NCBI RefSeq assembly: GCF_900168265.1
Contig: NZ_FVZF01000030.1
Location: 1 to 48,990 of the forward strand
Source of the DNA: Salegentibacter salarius
Lineage (GTDB): Bacteria > Bacteroidota > Bacteroidia > Flavobacteriales > Flavobacteriaceae
Length of the DNA stretch: 48,990 nt
Reading direction: 5' to 3'
Shown: one piece after another, positions 23,738-32,790 of the stretch
How positions within the stretch are numbered: the first letter of the stretch is position 1
Layout of the letters: the number at the start of each line of letters is the position of its first letter
Made by a program: the position numbers and the translations under genes
Notes under the pieces: model-generated
Told to the model about the DNA's origin: nothing
Databases searched by the model: none
What the model saw: only the letters and a program-made list of their open reading frames with translations

Positions 23738-24284
23738 AGGCGAAGTATGGAAAAGACTTCATAAAGAGGAATGGCAGGATCGTTTTGTATACGATGTTTC
23801 TAACTACGGAAGATTAATTAGTTATGTACAATATCCTGAAGGTGAATTAATAAATGGTGGCCGTACCAACGGTTATACCAGTTTTTCTCCCAGGCTGCAA
23901 AATGACAAGCATAAAGCCTATTATATGCACCGTATTGTTGCTGAATTATTTCTTGTGAAAAATGACGACGACAAATACGTGATCCATAAGAATTTTAAAA
24001 AAGATGATAATCGCGTAGAAAATCTCGCCTGGACTACCCAGGAAGAATGGGTACAACACCAGCATAATAGTCCTGGCGTTAAGGAGAACAAACGCAAAAG
24101 AAAACTGAGACGAGTAGTTACCTATTCTAAACTCACATACGCGCAGGCAGTAATTCTTAAAAAGAAACTTTTAGACCCTAACCGAAAAACAAGGATTAAA
24201 GTACTTGCCAAGCAATTTGGTGTTTCAGAAATGCAACTTTACCGTATAAAATCTGGTGAAAACTGGGGCGATATTAAAGTCTAG
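23721..24284 (+). CDS. NUMOD4/HNH homing-endonuclease-like protein
   Basis: The protein, 187 residues from ATG 23721, begins with a NUMOD4 domain (GEVWKRLHKEEWQDRFVYDVSNYGRLISY). An HNH_3-like region follows with MHRIVAELF and VIHKNFKKDDNRVENLAWTTQEE. It ends with a basic stretch and a helix-turn-helix-like segment (VLAKQFGVSEMQLYRIKSG). This layout is that of HNH homing endonucleases of phages and bacteria, but it is free-standing here, with no intron or intein in map. The start overlaps map in another frame by 17 bases; ATGs at 23700 and 23682 are alternatives. It is likely translationally coupled to map. Catalytic activity is not certain, since the central Asn/His set is weak. Confidence 0.82.
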   Translation: MVKSYRGEVWKRLHKEEWQDRFVYDVSNYGRLISYVQYPEGELINGGRTNGYTSFSPRLQNDKHKAYYMHRIVAELFLVKNDDDKYVIHKNFKKDDNRVENLAWTTQEEWVQHQHNSPGVKENKRKRKLRRVVTYSKLTYAQAVILKKKLLDPNRKTRIKVLAKQFGVSEMQLYRIKSGENWGDIKV

Positions 24285-24299
24285 GACGAGCAATTCTTA

Positions 24300-25067
24300 A
24301 TGAAAAAGCTTTTTAAAGTAGTTTTAAATACCGTTCCCCGCCCCTTGCTTATAAAAGTAAGTTATTGGGTTAAACCTTTCTTTAAATATGCGCTGCGCGG
24401 AAGTAAATACACCGATCCCATAGACGGGAAAAGCTTTTCTAAATTTTTACCCTACGGATATATTAACCAGCGGGAAAATGTACTCTCTCCTTCTACTCTT
24501 TCCCTGGAAAGGCATCGCTTACTTTGGTTATACTTAAAAAATGAAACCGATTTCTTTAGCAAGAACCTAAAAGTACTGCACTTTGCACCCGAACAGGCTT
24601 TTTATAAACGCTTTAGAAAGCTTAAAAACCTTGATTACACTACTACTGACCTTAATTCCCCTTTAGCCGATGTAAAGGCTGATATTTGTAATTTGCCTTT
24701 TAAAGAAAATGAATTCGACTTTATTCTTTGCAATCATGTTTTAGAACATATTCCGGATGACACTAAAGCGATGCACGAACTTTACCGAATTCTAAAACCC
24801 GGCGGCACGGCAATATTGCAAATTCCGCAGGATTTAAAGAGGGAAAATACTTTTGAGGATGATTCGATTACCGATAGAAAAGAACGGGAACGTATTTTTG
24901 GCCAGTACGATCACGTAAGAATATACGGCAGAGATTACTTTGATAAATTAAAAAGTATTGGTTTTAAGGTTGAAGAAGTTGATTACACCAATCAATTATC
25001 TACTGAAGAAATTGATAAATACCGTCTTGCAAAAGGGGAAGTTATTCCGGTTTGTTATAAGAATTAA
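24300..25067 (+). CDS. Class I SAM-dependent methyltransferase
   Basis: The 255-residue protein has a Methyltransf_11-type Rossmann fold. Motif I is degenerate: instead of a Gly-rich E/DxGxGxG it reads VLHFAPEQAFYKRF. The later motifs are strong: TTDLNSP (acidic loop), DFILCNHVLEHIPDDTKAMHELYRILKPGGTAIL, and IYGRDYFDKLKSIGFKV. The N-terminal ~85 residues contain no clear domain. The substrate is unknown. It starts 15 bases after the NUMOD4 gene, and its stop overlaps the convergent apbE stop by a few bases. Confidence 0.9.
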   Translation: MKKLFKVVLNTVPRPLLIKVSYWVKPFFKYALRGSKYTDPIDGKSFSKFLPYGYINQRENVLSPSTLSLERHRLLWLYLKNETDFFSKNLKVLHFAPEQAFYKRFRKLKNLDYTTTDLNSPLADVKADICNLPFKENEFDFILCNHVLEHIPDDTKAMHELYRILKPGGTAILQIPQDLKRENTFEDDSITDRKERERIFGQYDHVRIYGRDYFDKLKSIGFKVEEVDYTNQLSTEEIDKYRLAKGEVIPVCYKN

Positions 25068-26077
25068 TCTTCCACTAAGGCTTCCTCAAATCCGTTTGAA
25101 GTAAACACCCGAATACTTTCCGCTTCATCTACATAAATTAAATACACATCTACATTATCCAGTTCTTCCAGCATTTCTAAGGATTTTTCGTAGCCTAAAG
25201 CCATAAAAGCGGTGGCGTAACCATCGGCAAGGGTGCAATTTTCAGCAAGTACAGATGCGCTGAGTAAATTGCTTTTTTCGGCTTTACCGTTTAAGGGATT
25301 TATAGTATGTACATAGCGGTTTCCTGTAACGCTGTCTAATCTGAATTTTCGGTAATTCCCTGAAGTTGCCATCGCGCGGTTCTTCAGCGCAAGCACGGTT
25401 TGTAAAGTTCGTTCTGCATCAGTTTGCTGCGGATTATCTATTGCCACCATCCAGGGCGATTCGCGCTCTATATTCTGTCCTTTGGCAACCAACTCGCCCC
25501 CAAGTTCTATCAGATAATTTTCAACGTTTTGCTTATCCAAATATTCAGCGATAACATCAATTGTATATCCCTTTGCTATAGCATTAAAATCGAGGTAGAT
25601 ATTTGGGTTTTCCTTCTGAATAGTATTACCGGCGGTTAATTTAACTTTTTCAAATCCCACCAGTTGCCTTATGGAATCTAAAACAGCTTCGCCTGGTTCA
25701 TTTAAAGCTTTACCAGGGCCAAAACCATAGGCGTTGACTAAACTACCTACAGTGGGGTCAAAATAGCCATTGCTTTCTTTAAAAACCTGCTCAGAATATT
25801 TAAATACATGTTGAAAATGGACATCTACTTTTACATCTTCAGCTCCGGAATTTATCTGGGAGATATCAGAATCATCCTGATAAGTACTCATAGAAGTATT
25901 GATCACTTTAAAAATAGAATCTAAAGCCTTTTCAGTATTAAAGTCTTCGGAAGAAAAATATTTTACCTGGTAGGTAGTTCCAAGGGCATTTCCGGTATAT
26001 GTGTTTGCCTGGGGGCCATCATTTTTACAGGAAATACTTAGTAAAACAAGAAAGAATAGTACAGTAATTTTTTTCAT
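25064..26077 (-). CDS. apbE: FAD:protein FMN transferase ApbE (lipoprotein)
   Basis: The 337-residue enzyme transfers FMN from FAD to a threonine or serine of target proteins. It starts with a lipoprotein signal (LFFLVLLSISC, lipid Cys near 17), which places it outside the inner membrane. ApbE motifs include MSTYQDDSDISQIN, FDPTVGSLVNAYGFGPGK, AIAKGYTIDVIAEYL, YLIELGGELVAKG, HTINPLNGKAEKSNLLSASV and CTLADGYATAFMALG with the metal-site Asp. It lies at the end of the nqr cluster and should flavinylate NqrC (SGAT) and NqrB. The small upstream gene is 27 bases away. Confidence 0.96.
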   Translation of the reverse strand: MKKITVLFFLVLLSISCKNDGPQANTYTGNALGTTYQVKYFSSEDFNTEKALDSIFKVINTSMSTYQDDSDISQINSGAEDVKVDVHFQHVFKYSEQVFKESNGYFDPTVGSLVNAYGFGPGKALNEPGEAVLDSIRQLVGFEKVKLTAGNTIQKENPNIYLDFNAIAKGYTIDVIAEYLDKQNVENYLIELGGELVAKGQNIERESPWMVAIDNPQQTDAERTLQTVLALKNRAMATSGNYRKFRLDSVTGNRYVHTINPLNGKAEKSNLLSASVLAENCTLADGYATAFMALGYEKSLEMLEELDNVDVYLIYVDEAESIRVFTSNGFEEALVED

Positions 26078-26104
26078 CTAATTATAAATATCAGTTTCAG
26101 GGAA

Positions 26105-26461
26105 TTAAATTTCCTGCCAGCCTTCATAGTTCACCACGTATTCTTCCCCGTGCATAACGGGTTTTTCATAATCGGAAGAATTTGCAAGACCTACTCCGGC
26201 GTAAAATGTACGTGCCTTGAATTTAATGGCATGGTCTTTAATAGATCGCAGAAATGCCATATCATATTCTTTAGGATTATGTGGATATTCTATGGCGCGC
26301 ACGATTACAAAGTGAAGTTTTTTGTCTTTTAAAGCAACGAACTGCGGATCCTTTTTTATCTCACTATTTACTCCAAGGAATTCGTAACCCTGTTCCTCCA
26401 GTTCTTTTCCTACAATATTCATTGCAAGGTTGTGTAGCTCCTGATCATTTAATTTCGCCAT
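26105..26461 (-). CDS. Small conserved protein linked to the nqr cluster
   Basis: A 118-residue soluble protein with no signal peptide or cysteine motif. The composition is alpha/beta (LHNLAMNIVGKELEEQGYEFLGVNSEIKKDPQFVALKDKKLHFVIVRAIEYPHNP, KFKARTFYAGVGLANSSD read in two parts). I do not recognise a defined domain. I recall homologues beside nqrF and apbE in other flavobacteria, sometimes labelled as an NqrF subunit, which the sequence does not support because no iron-sulfur or flavin motifs are present. It may assist Na+-NQR assembly or flavinylation (inference from position only). A 127-bp repeat separates it from nqrF. Confidence 0.8.
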   Translation of the reverse strand: MAKLNDQELHNLAMNIVGKELEEQGYEFLGVNSEIKKDPQFVALKDKKLHFVIVRAIEYPHNPKEYDMAFLRSIKDHAIKFKARTFYAGVGLANSSDYEKPVMHGEEYVVNYEGWQEI

Positions 26462-26477
26462 AGTGCAAAAATAAAAA

Positions 26478-26604
26478 AAGCTGTCTAAAAAGCCTTATTA
26501 CCGTCAAGCTGAACTTGTTTCAGCTTCTAACATGTTTCAATTAAAAACATCCTAGATCCTGAAATAAATTCAGGATGACGAATTAAAAACTTCTTAGACA
26601 GCTT
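26478..26604. repeat. 127-bp element with 11-bp terminal inverted repeats
   Basis: The ends are perfect inverted repeats, AAGCTGTCTAA (26478-26488) and TTAGACAGCTT (26594-26604). The inside (26502-26580) is the second copy, reversed, of the interspersed repeat seen at 16217-16320. It contains two tight hairpins: AAGCTGAA/TTCAGCTT (26506-26526, loop of 5) and ATCCTGAA/TTCAGGAT (about 26556-26576, loop of 5). It lies between nqrF and the small protein gene, where the outer stem may also act as a terminator. No coding potential. Confidence 0.8.
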
Positions 26605-26622
26605 GTCTAAATTGTTTAATTC

Positions 26623-27909
26623 TTAACCTCCAAAATCATCAAACCTGATGTTTTCTGGTGGCATTCCATAGTCTTCACCCATTTTCTGAACGGCTTTGTT
26701 CATTAACGGCGGTCCACAGAAATACAATTCAATATCTTCTGGTTCTTCGTGATGACTTAAATAGTTATCTATTACAACCTGGTGAATAAAGCCAACAAAT
26801 CCGTCTCCATCATCATCAAGACTTTTCTTCACTTTCCAGTTATCTTCTTCCATTGGCTCAGAAAGTGCAAGGTAGAATTTAAAGTTAGGGAAATCTCTTT
26901 CCAAAGCTCTAAAGTGCTCAATATAGAACAATTCTCTTTTTGAACGTCCACCATACCAGTAAGTAACTTTTCTACCGGTTTTAAGCGTACGGAACAAATG
27001 GTAAAGGTGAGAACGCATTGGCGCCATACCTGCACCACCACCAACGTAAAGCATTTCTGCTTCACTATGGTTAATAAAGAATTCACCATAAGGCCCTGAA
27101 ATAATTACTTTATCTCCTTTTTTCCTTGAGAAAATATACGAAGAAGCAATACCAGGATTTACATCCATCCAGGTATCTTTTGATCTATCCCATGGCGGAG
27201 TAGCTACACGTACGTTAAGCATAATCTCGCGTCCTTCGGCAGGATAAGAAGCCATAGAGTAAGCACGCTCTACGGTTTCAGGATTTTTCATTACGAGTGG
27301 GCGAAGTTTAAACTTGTCCCATTCTTCTTCAAACATATCTGGAGTATCGTGTTCTTCAGGGTGAGCTGTGATATCCATATCACTAAATTTAACCTCACAC
27401 TTAGGAATTTCGATCTGGATATAACCTCCAGCCTTATAATCCATATCTTCGGGAATTTCAACTACAAATTCCTTAATGAATGATGCTACGTTATAATTTC
27501 TTACTACGGTAGCTTCCCATTTCTTAATTCCGAAAACTTCTTCCGGAATAGTGATTTTCATATCTTCTTTCACCTTTACCTGGCAACCTAATCGCCATCC
27601 CTGTGCGATCTCTTTACGCGTAAAGTGTGGCTCCTCGGTTGGAAGAATGGCACCGCCACCTTCTTTTACGATACATTTACACTGCACGCAGGTTCCACCA
27701 CCACCACAGGCAGAAGGTAAAAATAATTTATTGTCTCCCAGAGTTGAAAGTAAAGTTCCTCCAGAACCCACTTCCATATCTCTTTCTCCATTTACGTTAA
27801 TGGTCACGGGTCCAGAAGGCGCTAATTTTGCCTTTGCTCCCAGTAACACAGAAACCAATATGAGTATTAATGCTAAAAATACTACTATACTTGCTATAAT
27901 AACTGTCAT
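26623..27909 (-). CDS. nqrF: Na+-NQR subunit F (NADH dehydrogenase, FAD and 2Fe-2S)
   Basis: The 428-residue electron-entry subunit oxidises NADH. One N-terminal membrane helix (about 3-24) anchors it. The ferredoxin domain binds a [2Fe-2S] cluster through Cys68, Cys74, Cys77 and Cys109 ([17 protein letters not shown]). The FAD domain has [11 protein letters not shown], and the NADH domain has [29 protein letters not shown] and [11 protein letters not shown]. Family length is about 407, so there is a slightly longer insertion ([17 protein letters not shown] region). It ends with DDFGG as in other NqrF. It is the last nqr gene and follows nqrE by 16 bases. Confidence 0.98.
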   Translation of the reverse strand: MTVIIASIVVFLALILILVSVLLGAKAKLAPSGPVTINVNGERDMEVGSGGTLLSTLGDNKLFLPSACGGGGTCVQCKCIVKEGGGAILPTEEPHFTRKEIAQGWRLGCQVKVKEDMKITIPEEVFGIKKWEATVVRNYNVASFIKEFVVEIPEDMDYKAGGYIQIEIPKCEVKFSDMDITAHPEEHDTPDMFEEEWDKFKLRPLVMKNPETVERAYSMASYPAEGREIMLNVRVATPPWDRSKDTWMDVNPGIASSYIFSRKKGDKVIISGPYGEFFINHSEAEMLYVGGGAGMAPMRSHLYHLFRTLKTGRKVTYWYGGRSKRELFYIEHFRALERDFPNFKFYLALSEPMEEDNWKVKKSLDDDGDGFVGFIHQVVIDNYLSHHEEPEDIELYFCGPPLMNKAVQKMGEDYGMPPENIRFDDFGG

Positions 27910-27925
27910 AATCTTTCTTTTGCGA

Positions 27926-28540
27926 TTATAATTTAATTCCCATAAAACTCATAAATCCTAACGCCATAAGCCCGGTGATAATAAATGTTATCCCCAAACC
28001 TTTTAATGGAGCAGGCACATTAGAGTAAGCTATTTTTTCACGAATAGCTGCAATACCAAGAATTGCCAGGAACCATCCAATTCCACTACCAAACCCGTAG
28101 GTTAGCGCTTCTGTTATAGCTCCAAAATCCTTTTGTTGCATAAAAAGTGATCCTCCAAGGATAGCACAGTTTACAGCAATAAGCGGTAAGAAAATACCAA
28201 GCGCACCGTATAGTGCAGGGGCAAATTTCTCAACGATCATCTCTACTAATTGTACCATAGATGCAATTACCGCAATAAACATGATAAAGCTTAAGAAGCT
28301 AAGGTCTACATTGGCATATTCTGCACCGAGCCACTGTAAAGCTCCCGGTCTTAACAAGTAGTTATCCAGCAAGTAGTTAATAGGCACGGTAATACTAAGT
28401 ACAAAGATTACCGCAGCACCTAACCCAACAGCTGTTTTCACGGTTTTTGACACTGCTAAATAGGAACACATCCCTAAGAAGTAGGCAAAAATCATATTTT
28501 CTATGAAAATACTTCTAACAAATAAATTTATTAATTCCAT
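27926..28540 (-). CDS. nqrE: Na+-NQR subunit E
   Basis: The 204-residue protein has six membrane helices and is a paralog of NqrD in inverted topology. It starts [21 protein letters not shown] and holds Cys in [12 protein letters not shown] and in AVNCAILGG, the two positions that with NqrD cysteines ligate an intramembrane iron centre. It ends [16 protein letters not shown]. Length is typical (about 198-204). The gene is 29 bases downstream of nqrD and part of the six-gene operon. Confidence 0.98.
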   Translation of the reverse strand: MELINLFVRSIFIENMIFAYFLGMCSYLAVSKTVKTAVGLGAAVIFVLSITVPINYLLDNYLLRPGALQWLGAEYANVDLSFLSFIMFIAVIASMVQLVEMIVEKFAPALYGALGIFLPLIAVNCAILGGSLFMQQKDFGAITEALTYGFGSGIGWFLAILGIAAIREKIAYSNVPAPLKGLGITFIITGLMALGFMSFMGIKL

Positions 28541-28569
28541 AATTTAATTTTATTTAAGCTGTTGCGCTT

Positions 28570-29316
28570 TTAGTTCTCTTCTATCAGTTTACGGTTTCTG
28601 GCACGTTGTACCCAAATAAGCAAACCAACTACGATTAAGGCCATTGGGGAAAGCAACATTAAACCGTTGTTTTCATATCCAAAAGCATATAATCCTGTAG
28701 AGTCAGCTAAAGTGGCTCCTTTATGTCCTAAAACTTCAAATCCGAATAATTTTCCTGAACCTAAAAGCTCACGGAAAAATGCCACGATTACAAGTATTAA
28801 ACCATATCCTGCGGCATTACCAACACCATCAAGGAAAGATTTGTAAACTCCGTTTCCTAAAGCAAAAGCTTCCAAACGTCCCATTACAATACAATTGGTA
28901 ATAATAAGACCAATAAATACCGAAAGCTGTTTACTTACATCATAAGCATAAGCTTTAAGAACCTGGTCTACTAAAACCACCAGGGATGCTACTACTACCA
29001 GCTGTACAATAATCCTAATTCTACTTGGAATTAAGTTACGCAGCATAGAAACGATCATGTTACTAAAAGCCATAACCGCAACTACCGCGATAGCCATAAC
29101 CACTGCCGGTTCTAATTGTACCGTAATTGCCAGTGCCGAACAAATACCCAATACCTGAACAGTAATAGGGTTATTATCGTCCAATGGATCTGACAATAAT
29201 TTTCTATTGCCTTTAGAAAGGAAGTGCTCTTTTTCTTCTGAATTAGACAGAAAAAGGATCATTTCCTTCTTTTTGGCTTCTTTCTCTTCTGAAATATTTT
29301 TTTTCTCTGTAGCCAT
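28570..29316 (-). CDS. nqrD: Na+-NQR subunit D
   Basis: The 248-residue membrane protein is longer than the usual ~210 because of a charged N-terminal extension (about 1-48, rich in Lys/Glu, with a [18 protein letters not shown] stretch). The core starts at [18 protein letters not shown]. Cysteines in LGICSAL and [14 protein letters not shown] are the conserved iron-centre ligands. Six helices are present, and [30 protein letters not shown] is the typical middle part. The ATG lies two bases after the nqrC stop. The extension is in frame and looks coding; a shorter start at a later Met is possible but lacks an obvious signal. Confidence 0.97.
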   Translation of the reverse strand: MATEKKNISEEKEAKKKEMILFLSNSEEKEHFLSKGNRKLLSDPLDDNNPITVQVLGICSALAITVQLEPAVVMAIAVVAVMAFSNMIVSMLRNLIPSRIRIIVQLVVVASLVVLVDQVLKAYAYDVSKQLSVFIGLIITNCIVMGRLEAFALGNGVYKSFLDGVGNAAGYGLILVIVAFFRELLGSGKLFGFEVLGHKGATLADSTGLYAFGYENNGLMLLSPMALIVVGLLIWVQRARNRKLIEEN

Positions 29317-29318
29317 AA

Positions 29319-30062
29319 TTACTTAGTTGCAACTTTAATTTCTGTTTGCTGTTTGAAGTAAGGCAGATAACGCTGAAGCCTTTCTGAAATCATATCAGAT
29401 ACTCCGTCTCCGGTAATTGTAGCTCCAGAAATAGCGTCTACCTTATTATCGCCTTTATCTGAAGGATCTATATCACCTTTTACCACAGATACACCAATTA
29501 GATTACCATTACTATCAAAGATCTTTTCGTTTTCAAAACTTTTTCTAAACCATTCTTTAGTGATCTCTGCACCAAGACCTGGAGTTTCCCCAAGGTGGTC
29601 AAAAGTGGCACCTTTAATAGTATTTACATCATCCCTTAAAGAAATGTAACCAAAGATCGCATTCCAAAGTCCATTACCTCTTAAAGGAACTATATAATAT
29701 TTAGAACCTTCGTAATTAGCAATATATAAAGGATAGTTTTGATCTATAGGCTCTTTCTTAAGCTCCTTTGCCAAATCTACCGTAAAAGCATCTACGCCTT
29801 CTTTTACATTCCCCTCTTGATTTAAGGTTAATGCCTCGGTTATATATTGATTATAAAGCTCTTCTGCTCCTGCTCTATCGGTTTCAACACCAATAGTAGC
29901 CAGAATACTCTGCATCTTTTCCTGACGCACATTTTCTCTTTGAATAGGCTGAAGCGAGGTTGCTGTAAAAGCCAAGACAGAGGCTACAACCAACACCATA
30001 ATCACCGCAAAAAGAAACGTATAGCCGTTACTGTTTGTTTTATTTACTGATTTTTCTTCCAT
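29319..30062 (-). CDS. nqrC: Na+-NQR subunit C (covalent FMN)
   Basis: The 247-residue protein has one N-terminal membrane helix (about 14-34) and a periplasmic FMN-binding domain. The flavinylation motif is [16 protein letters not shown], with Thr215 as the acceptor of FMN from ApbE. Other family segments are the [14 protein letters not shown] and [17 protein letters not shown] stretches. Length and position are typical. It abuts nqrB and nqrD with two-base gaps. Confidence 0.97.
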   Translation of the reverse strand: MEEKSVNKTNSNGYTFLFAVIMVLVVASVLAFTATSLQPIQRENVRQEKMQSILATIGVETDRAGAEELYNQYITEALTLNQEGNVKEGVDAFTVDLAKELKKEPIDQNYPLYIANYEGSKYYIVPLRGNGLWNAIFGYISLRDDVNTIKGATFDHLGETPGLGAEITKEWFRKSFENEKIFDSNGNLIGVSVVKGDIDPSDKGDNKVDAISGATITGDGVSDMISERLQRYLPYFKQQTEIKVATK

Positions 30063-30064
30063 AA

Positions 30065-31261
30065 CTAAACTGCTGTTTTTACCTGTGTGGTAGCCGATTT
30101 AATTCTTTTCTTTCTACGTTTAATATTCGACTGAATAACGTAGTGATCTATCGTTGGCGCAAATACGTTCATAAGTAAGATACCAAGCATTACTCCTTCA
30201 GGATATGCCGGGTTAAAGACCCTGATCATTACTGAAAGGAAACCAATTAAAAATCCGTAGATCCATTTTCCTTTCATAGTTTGCGCGGCAGATACTGGAT
30301 CTGTAGCCATAAATACAATACCAAAAGCAAGCCCACCAATAATAAGGTGACCGTACCATGGGAAGTTTGTAAGTTGATTACCCGTAAGACCCATTGAAGG
30401 CAATGCGTTGAAAATAAGTCCCATTACTGCTGCACCTATAAACGCACTCAATATAATTCTCCAGCTTCCTACCTTTGTTAAGATTAAAAGCAAGGCCCCT
30501 AAAAGAATAAAAAGTGTTGAAGTTTCTGCGACGGAGCCCGGAATAAATCCGTAGAACATATCCATCATACTGTAACTGGCATTCTCTCCTGCTGCCAAAG
30601 AACCAAGAATAGTTTCTCCAGAAATTGCATCTACACTGCTTGCTTCGCTAACCCAAACCTGGTTACCAGACATATAAGTAGGATACGCAAAAAAGGCAAA
30701 TGCCCTTGCGGTAAGCGCAGGGTTAAGAATATTCATCCCTGTTCCTCCAAATGCTTCTTTACCAACAAGAACTGCAAATACTACAGATAATGCCAACATC
30801 CAAAGTGGAAAATCTATAGGCATAATCATTGGTATTAGCAATCCTGTCACCAAATATCCTTCGTTTACCTCGTGCCCTCTAAAGATAGCGAAAGCAAACT
30901 CAATTCCTAAACCAACCGCATAAGAAACAACGATCATAGGAACAATTTTTAATGCGCCGTGACCAATAGCTTCCCAAAAAGTAAATGCTTCAATGGTACC
31001 AGCATCTACAAGTTGAGTAAAATGTTGGTAACCTGCATTCCACATTCCGAAAATAAGCGCCGGAATAAGGGCAAGTACAACCGTGATCATGGTACGCTTT
31101 AAATCTACTGCGTCACGAATATGAGCTCCTTTTTGCGTGGTATGATTTGGGGTAAATAAGAAAGTATCTATTGCATTAACTGCAGGCGCATACTTTTCAT
31201 ATTTTTTACCAGGTGCAAAAGGCTCCTTTATTTTATCTAATCTTTGTCTAATCCATTCCAT
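30065..31261 (-). CDS. nqrB: Na+-NQR subunit B (FMN-carrying sodium channel subunit)
   Basis: The 398-residue membrane subunit binds a covalent FMN and riboflavin and carries the sodium path. It has about ten helices. Family motifs are present: FTPNHTTQKGAHIRDAVDLKRTM, PMIMPIDFPLWMLALSVVFAVLVGKEAFGGTG with NILNPALTARAFAFFAYP, and FMATDPVSAAQTMKGKWIYG. The flavinylation site reads DAISGETILG, with Thr217 retained but Glu216 where the ApbE consensus has Ala (SGAT). The codons are unambiguous. The gene follows nqrA by 14 bases. Confidence 0.97.
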   Translation of the reverse strand: MEWIRQRLDKIKEPFAPGKKYEKYAPAVNAIDTFLFTPNHTTQKGAHIRDAVDLKRTMITVVLALIPALIFGMWNAGYQHFTQLVDAGTIEAFTFWEAIGHGALKIVPMIVVSYAVGLGIEFAFAIFRGHEVNEGYLVTGLLIPMIMPIDFPLWMLALSVVFAVLVGKEAFGGTGMNILNPALTARAFAFFAYPTYMSGNQVWVSEASSVDAISGETILGSLAAGENASYSMMDMFYGFIPGSVAETSTLFILLGALLLILTKVGSWRIILSAFIGAAVMGLIFNALPSMGLTGNQLTNFPWYGHLIIGGLAFGIVFMATDPVSAAQTMKGKWIYGFLIGFLSVMIRVFNPAYPEGVMLGILLMNVFAPTIDHYVIQSNIKRRKKRIKSATTQVKTAV

Positions 31262-31275
31262 AATTCTACTGCTTT

Positions 31276-32619
31276 TTAACCTACTTCAGTAATCATTAAA
31301 TCCAAACCAAGACGAATTACATCCTGAATCTCGATCTTGGATGTATTCACATATTCTACCAAAGCAAAATCTTCTGGAGCTACTTCATAGATCCCAAGAT
31401 TTTCCATCTTTTCAATATCACCGGCCATACAGGCTTTAATAAGCTGCATTGGGTAAACATCCATAGGTAAAACCTCTTCCATTTCCCCGGTAACTACAAG
31501 CGCTCTTTCCTCACCATTTAAATTGGTAGTAGGTTTAAACTTCCTGTTTGGAAACAACCAGGATAAAGAAGTTCTTGAGTTTGAATGAATATTATTATAA
31601 GTGAATGGTAACCAACCAAAGGCTCTATAATTGTTTCCTTCCGGAAGAAGCGTTACTTCGTTAGAAAAGAAACTCACGTGTTGATCGTAAGCTAATTTTA
31701 AACCGGTAAGCACATTTCCTGAAACGATACGCACATCTTCATCAACTTTTTGAATAAGATCTGAAACCTCAGCTCCAATTTTTGTTGAAAAATACTTGCG
31801 GTTAGTAGCTTCACTACCTGTTACTGCAACAGTTTTATCGGCAATATAATTTCCCGTAAGGAAAAGATTTCCAATAATCGTTACATCTTCAGGATTCACA
31901 GTCCAAACTCTATCACCCTGATTAACAGGATCTATTTTATGAATTTGAACCCCAACATTTCCTGCAGGGTGTGGCCCTTTTACGGTATGAAGTTCCACTC
32001 CTTTAATATCCTTTAAATATTGTGCCGAGCTAGCATCTACACCCAGGTGTACTTTACCCGGAGTAAGTTTTTTTAGCGCGTTTATTCCTTCCTGAAAAGC
32101 AGCTAGCTTATCTTTCAAAATAAAACCCCAGTCTGGAGCTAGTGGCGCCGTACTTACTGCAGAAATAAAGATAGCTTTTGGCGTATCTTTAGGATCGGCT
32201 ATAATATCGTAAGGCCGTTGATTAATAAATGCACCACAACCACTTTCTAAAATGCGTTGTTTTACAGCTTCAGCATCAGAAGAAGCAGCGTCCATTTTTC
32301 CAAAATCTCTGTAAGTGTCTTCAGGATCGGCCTCTATAATCACTTCCATGATCTTACGCTTTTCCCCTCGCTTAATGTACTTAAGCACCCCACTTACAGG
32401 GCTGGTAAAACGTATTTCATCAGTGTATTTTGAAAAGAAAAGTTCATCACCGGCAAGGACTTTAGCCCCTTCTTTTAAAACCATTTTTGGTACCAATGCG
32501 TGAAAATCTGGCGGTTTGATTGCGTAGGTCTTAGACCTTGGAGCTTTTACAAGCTCTTTTTCCGCCTCCCCTTCTAATTTTAGAGATAATCCTCTTTTAA
32601 TTCGAATGTCTTTTGACAT
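31276..32619 (-). CDS. nqrA: Na+-NQR subunit A
   Basis: The 447-residue soluble subunit binds ubiquinone or menaquinone on the cytoplasmic face. It starts SKDIRIKRGLSLKLEGEAEKEL and shows the RnfC-like barrel (PKMVLKEGAKVLAGDELFFSKY), GPHPAGNVGVQIHKIDPVNQGDRVWTV in two parts, TGSEATNRKYF, and the C-terminal MDVYPMQLIKACMAGDIEKM. Length is typical of Bacteroidota NqrA. It heads the nqr operon, with a TAAATTTG box 42 bases upstream of its ATG. The long leader between box and ATG contains no clear structure. Confidence 0.97.
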   Translation of the reverse strand: MSKDIRIKRGLSLKLEGEAEKELVKAPRSKTYAIKPPDFHALVPKMVLKEGAKVLAGDELFFSKYTDEIRFTSPVSGVLKYIKRGEKRKIMEVIIEADPEDTYRDFGKMDAASSDAEAVKQRILESGCGAFINQRPYDIIADPKDTPKAIFISAVSTAPLAPDWGFILKDKLAAFQEGINALKKLTPGKVHLGVDASSAQYLKDIKGVELHTVKGPHPAGNVGVQIHKIDPVNQGDRVWTVNPEDVTIIGNLFLTGNYIADKTVAVTGSEATNRKYFSTKIGAEVSDLIQKVDEDVRIVSGNVLTGLKLAYDQHVSFFSNEVTLLPEGNNYRAFGWLPFTYNNIHSNSRTSLSWLFPNRKFKPTTNLNGEERALVVTGEMEEVLPMDVYPMQLIKACMAGDIEKMENLGIYEVAPEDFALVEYVNTSKIEIQDVIRLGLDLMITEVG

Positions 32620-32660
32620 AGGATGGAGTGTATGTTAAAAATTTTTTGTTTTGAGTCGTG

Positions 32661-32668
32661 CAAATTTA
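32661..32668 (-). promoter_or_regulatory. -7 promoter box of the nqr operon
   Basis: The minus strand reads TAAATTTG, an exact TAnnTTTG match, 42 bases upstream of the nqrA ATG. No -33 TTTG at proper spacing is seen. Confidence 0.6.
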
Positions 32669-32765
32669 GGAATTTTAAGCACACTTTTCCCAAGAAACCA
32701 AAGATTTTTAAGCATTTAAAACTGTTAAAATGAAATGTTAAAAATTATGGAATAAGAATTGTAAT

Positions 32766-32773
32766 TACATTTG
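32766..32773 (+). promoter_or_regulatory. -7 promoter box of the T9SS plug gene
   Basis: TACATTTG matches TAnnTTTG and lies 17 bases upstream of the ATG at 32791, on the strand divergent from nqrA. Confidence 0.5.
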
Positions 32774-32790
32774 TCCAGATTCTATTTGTA

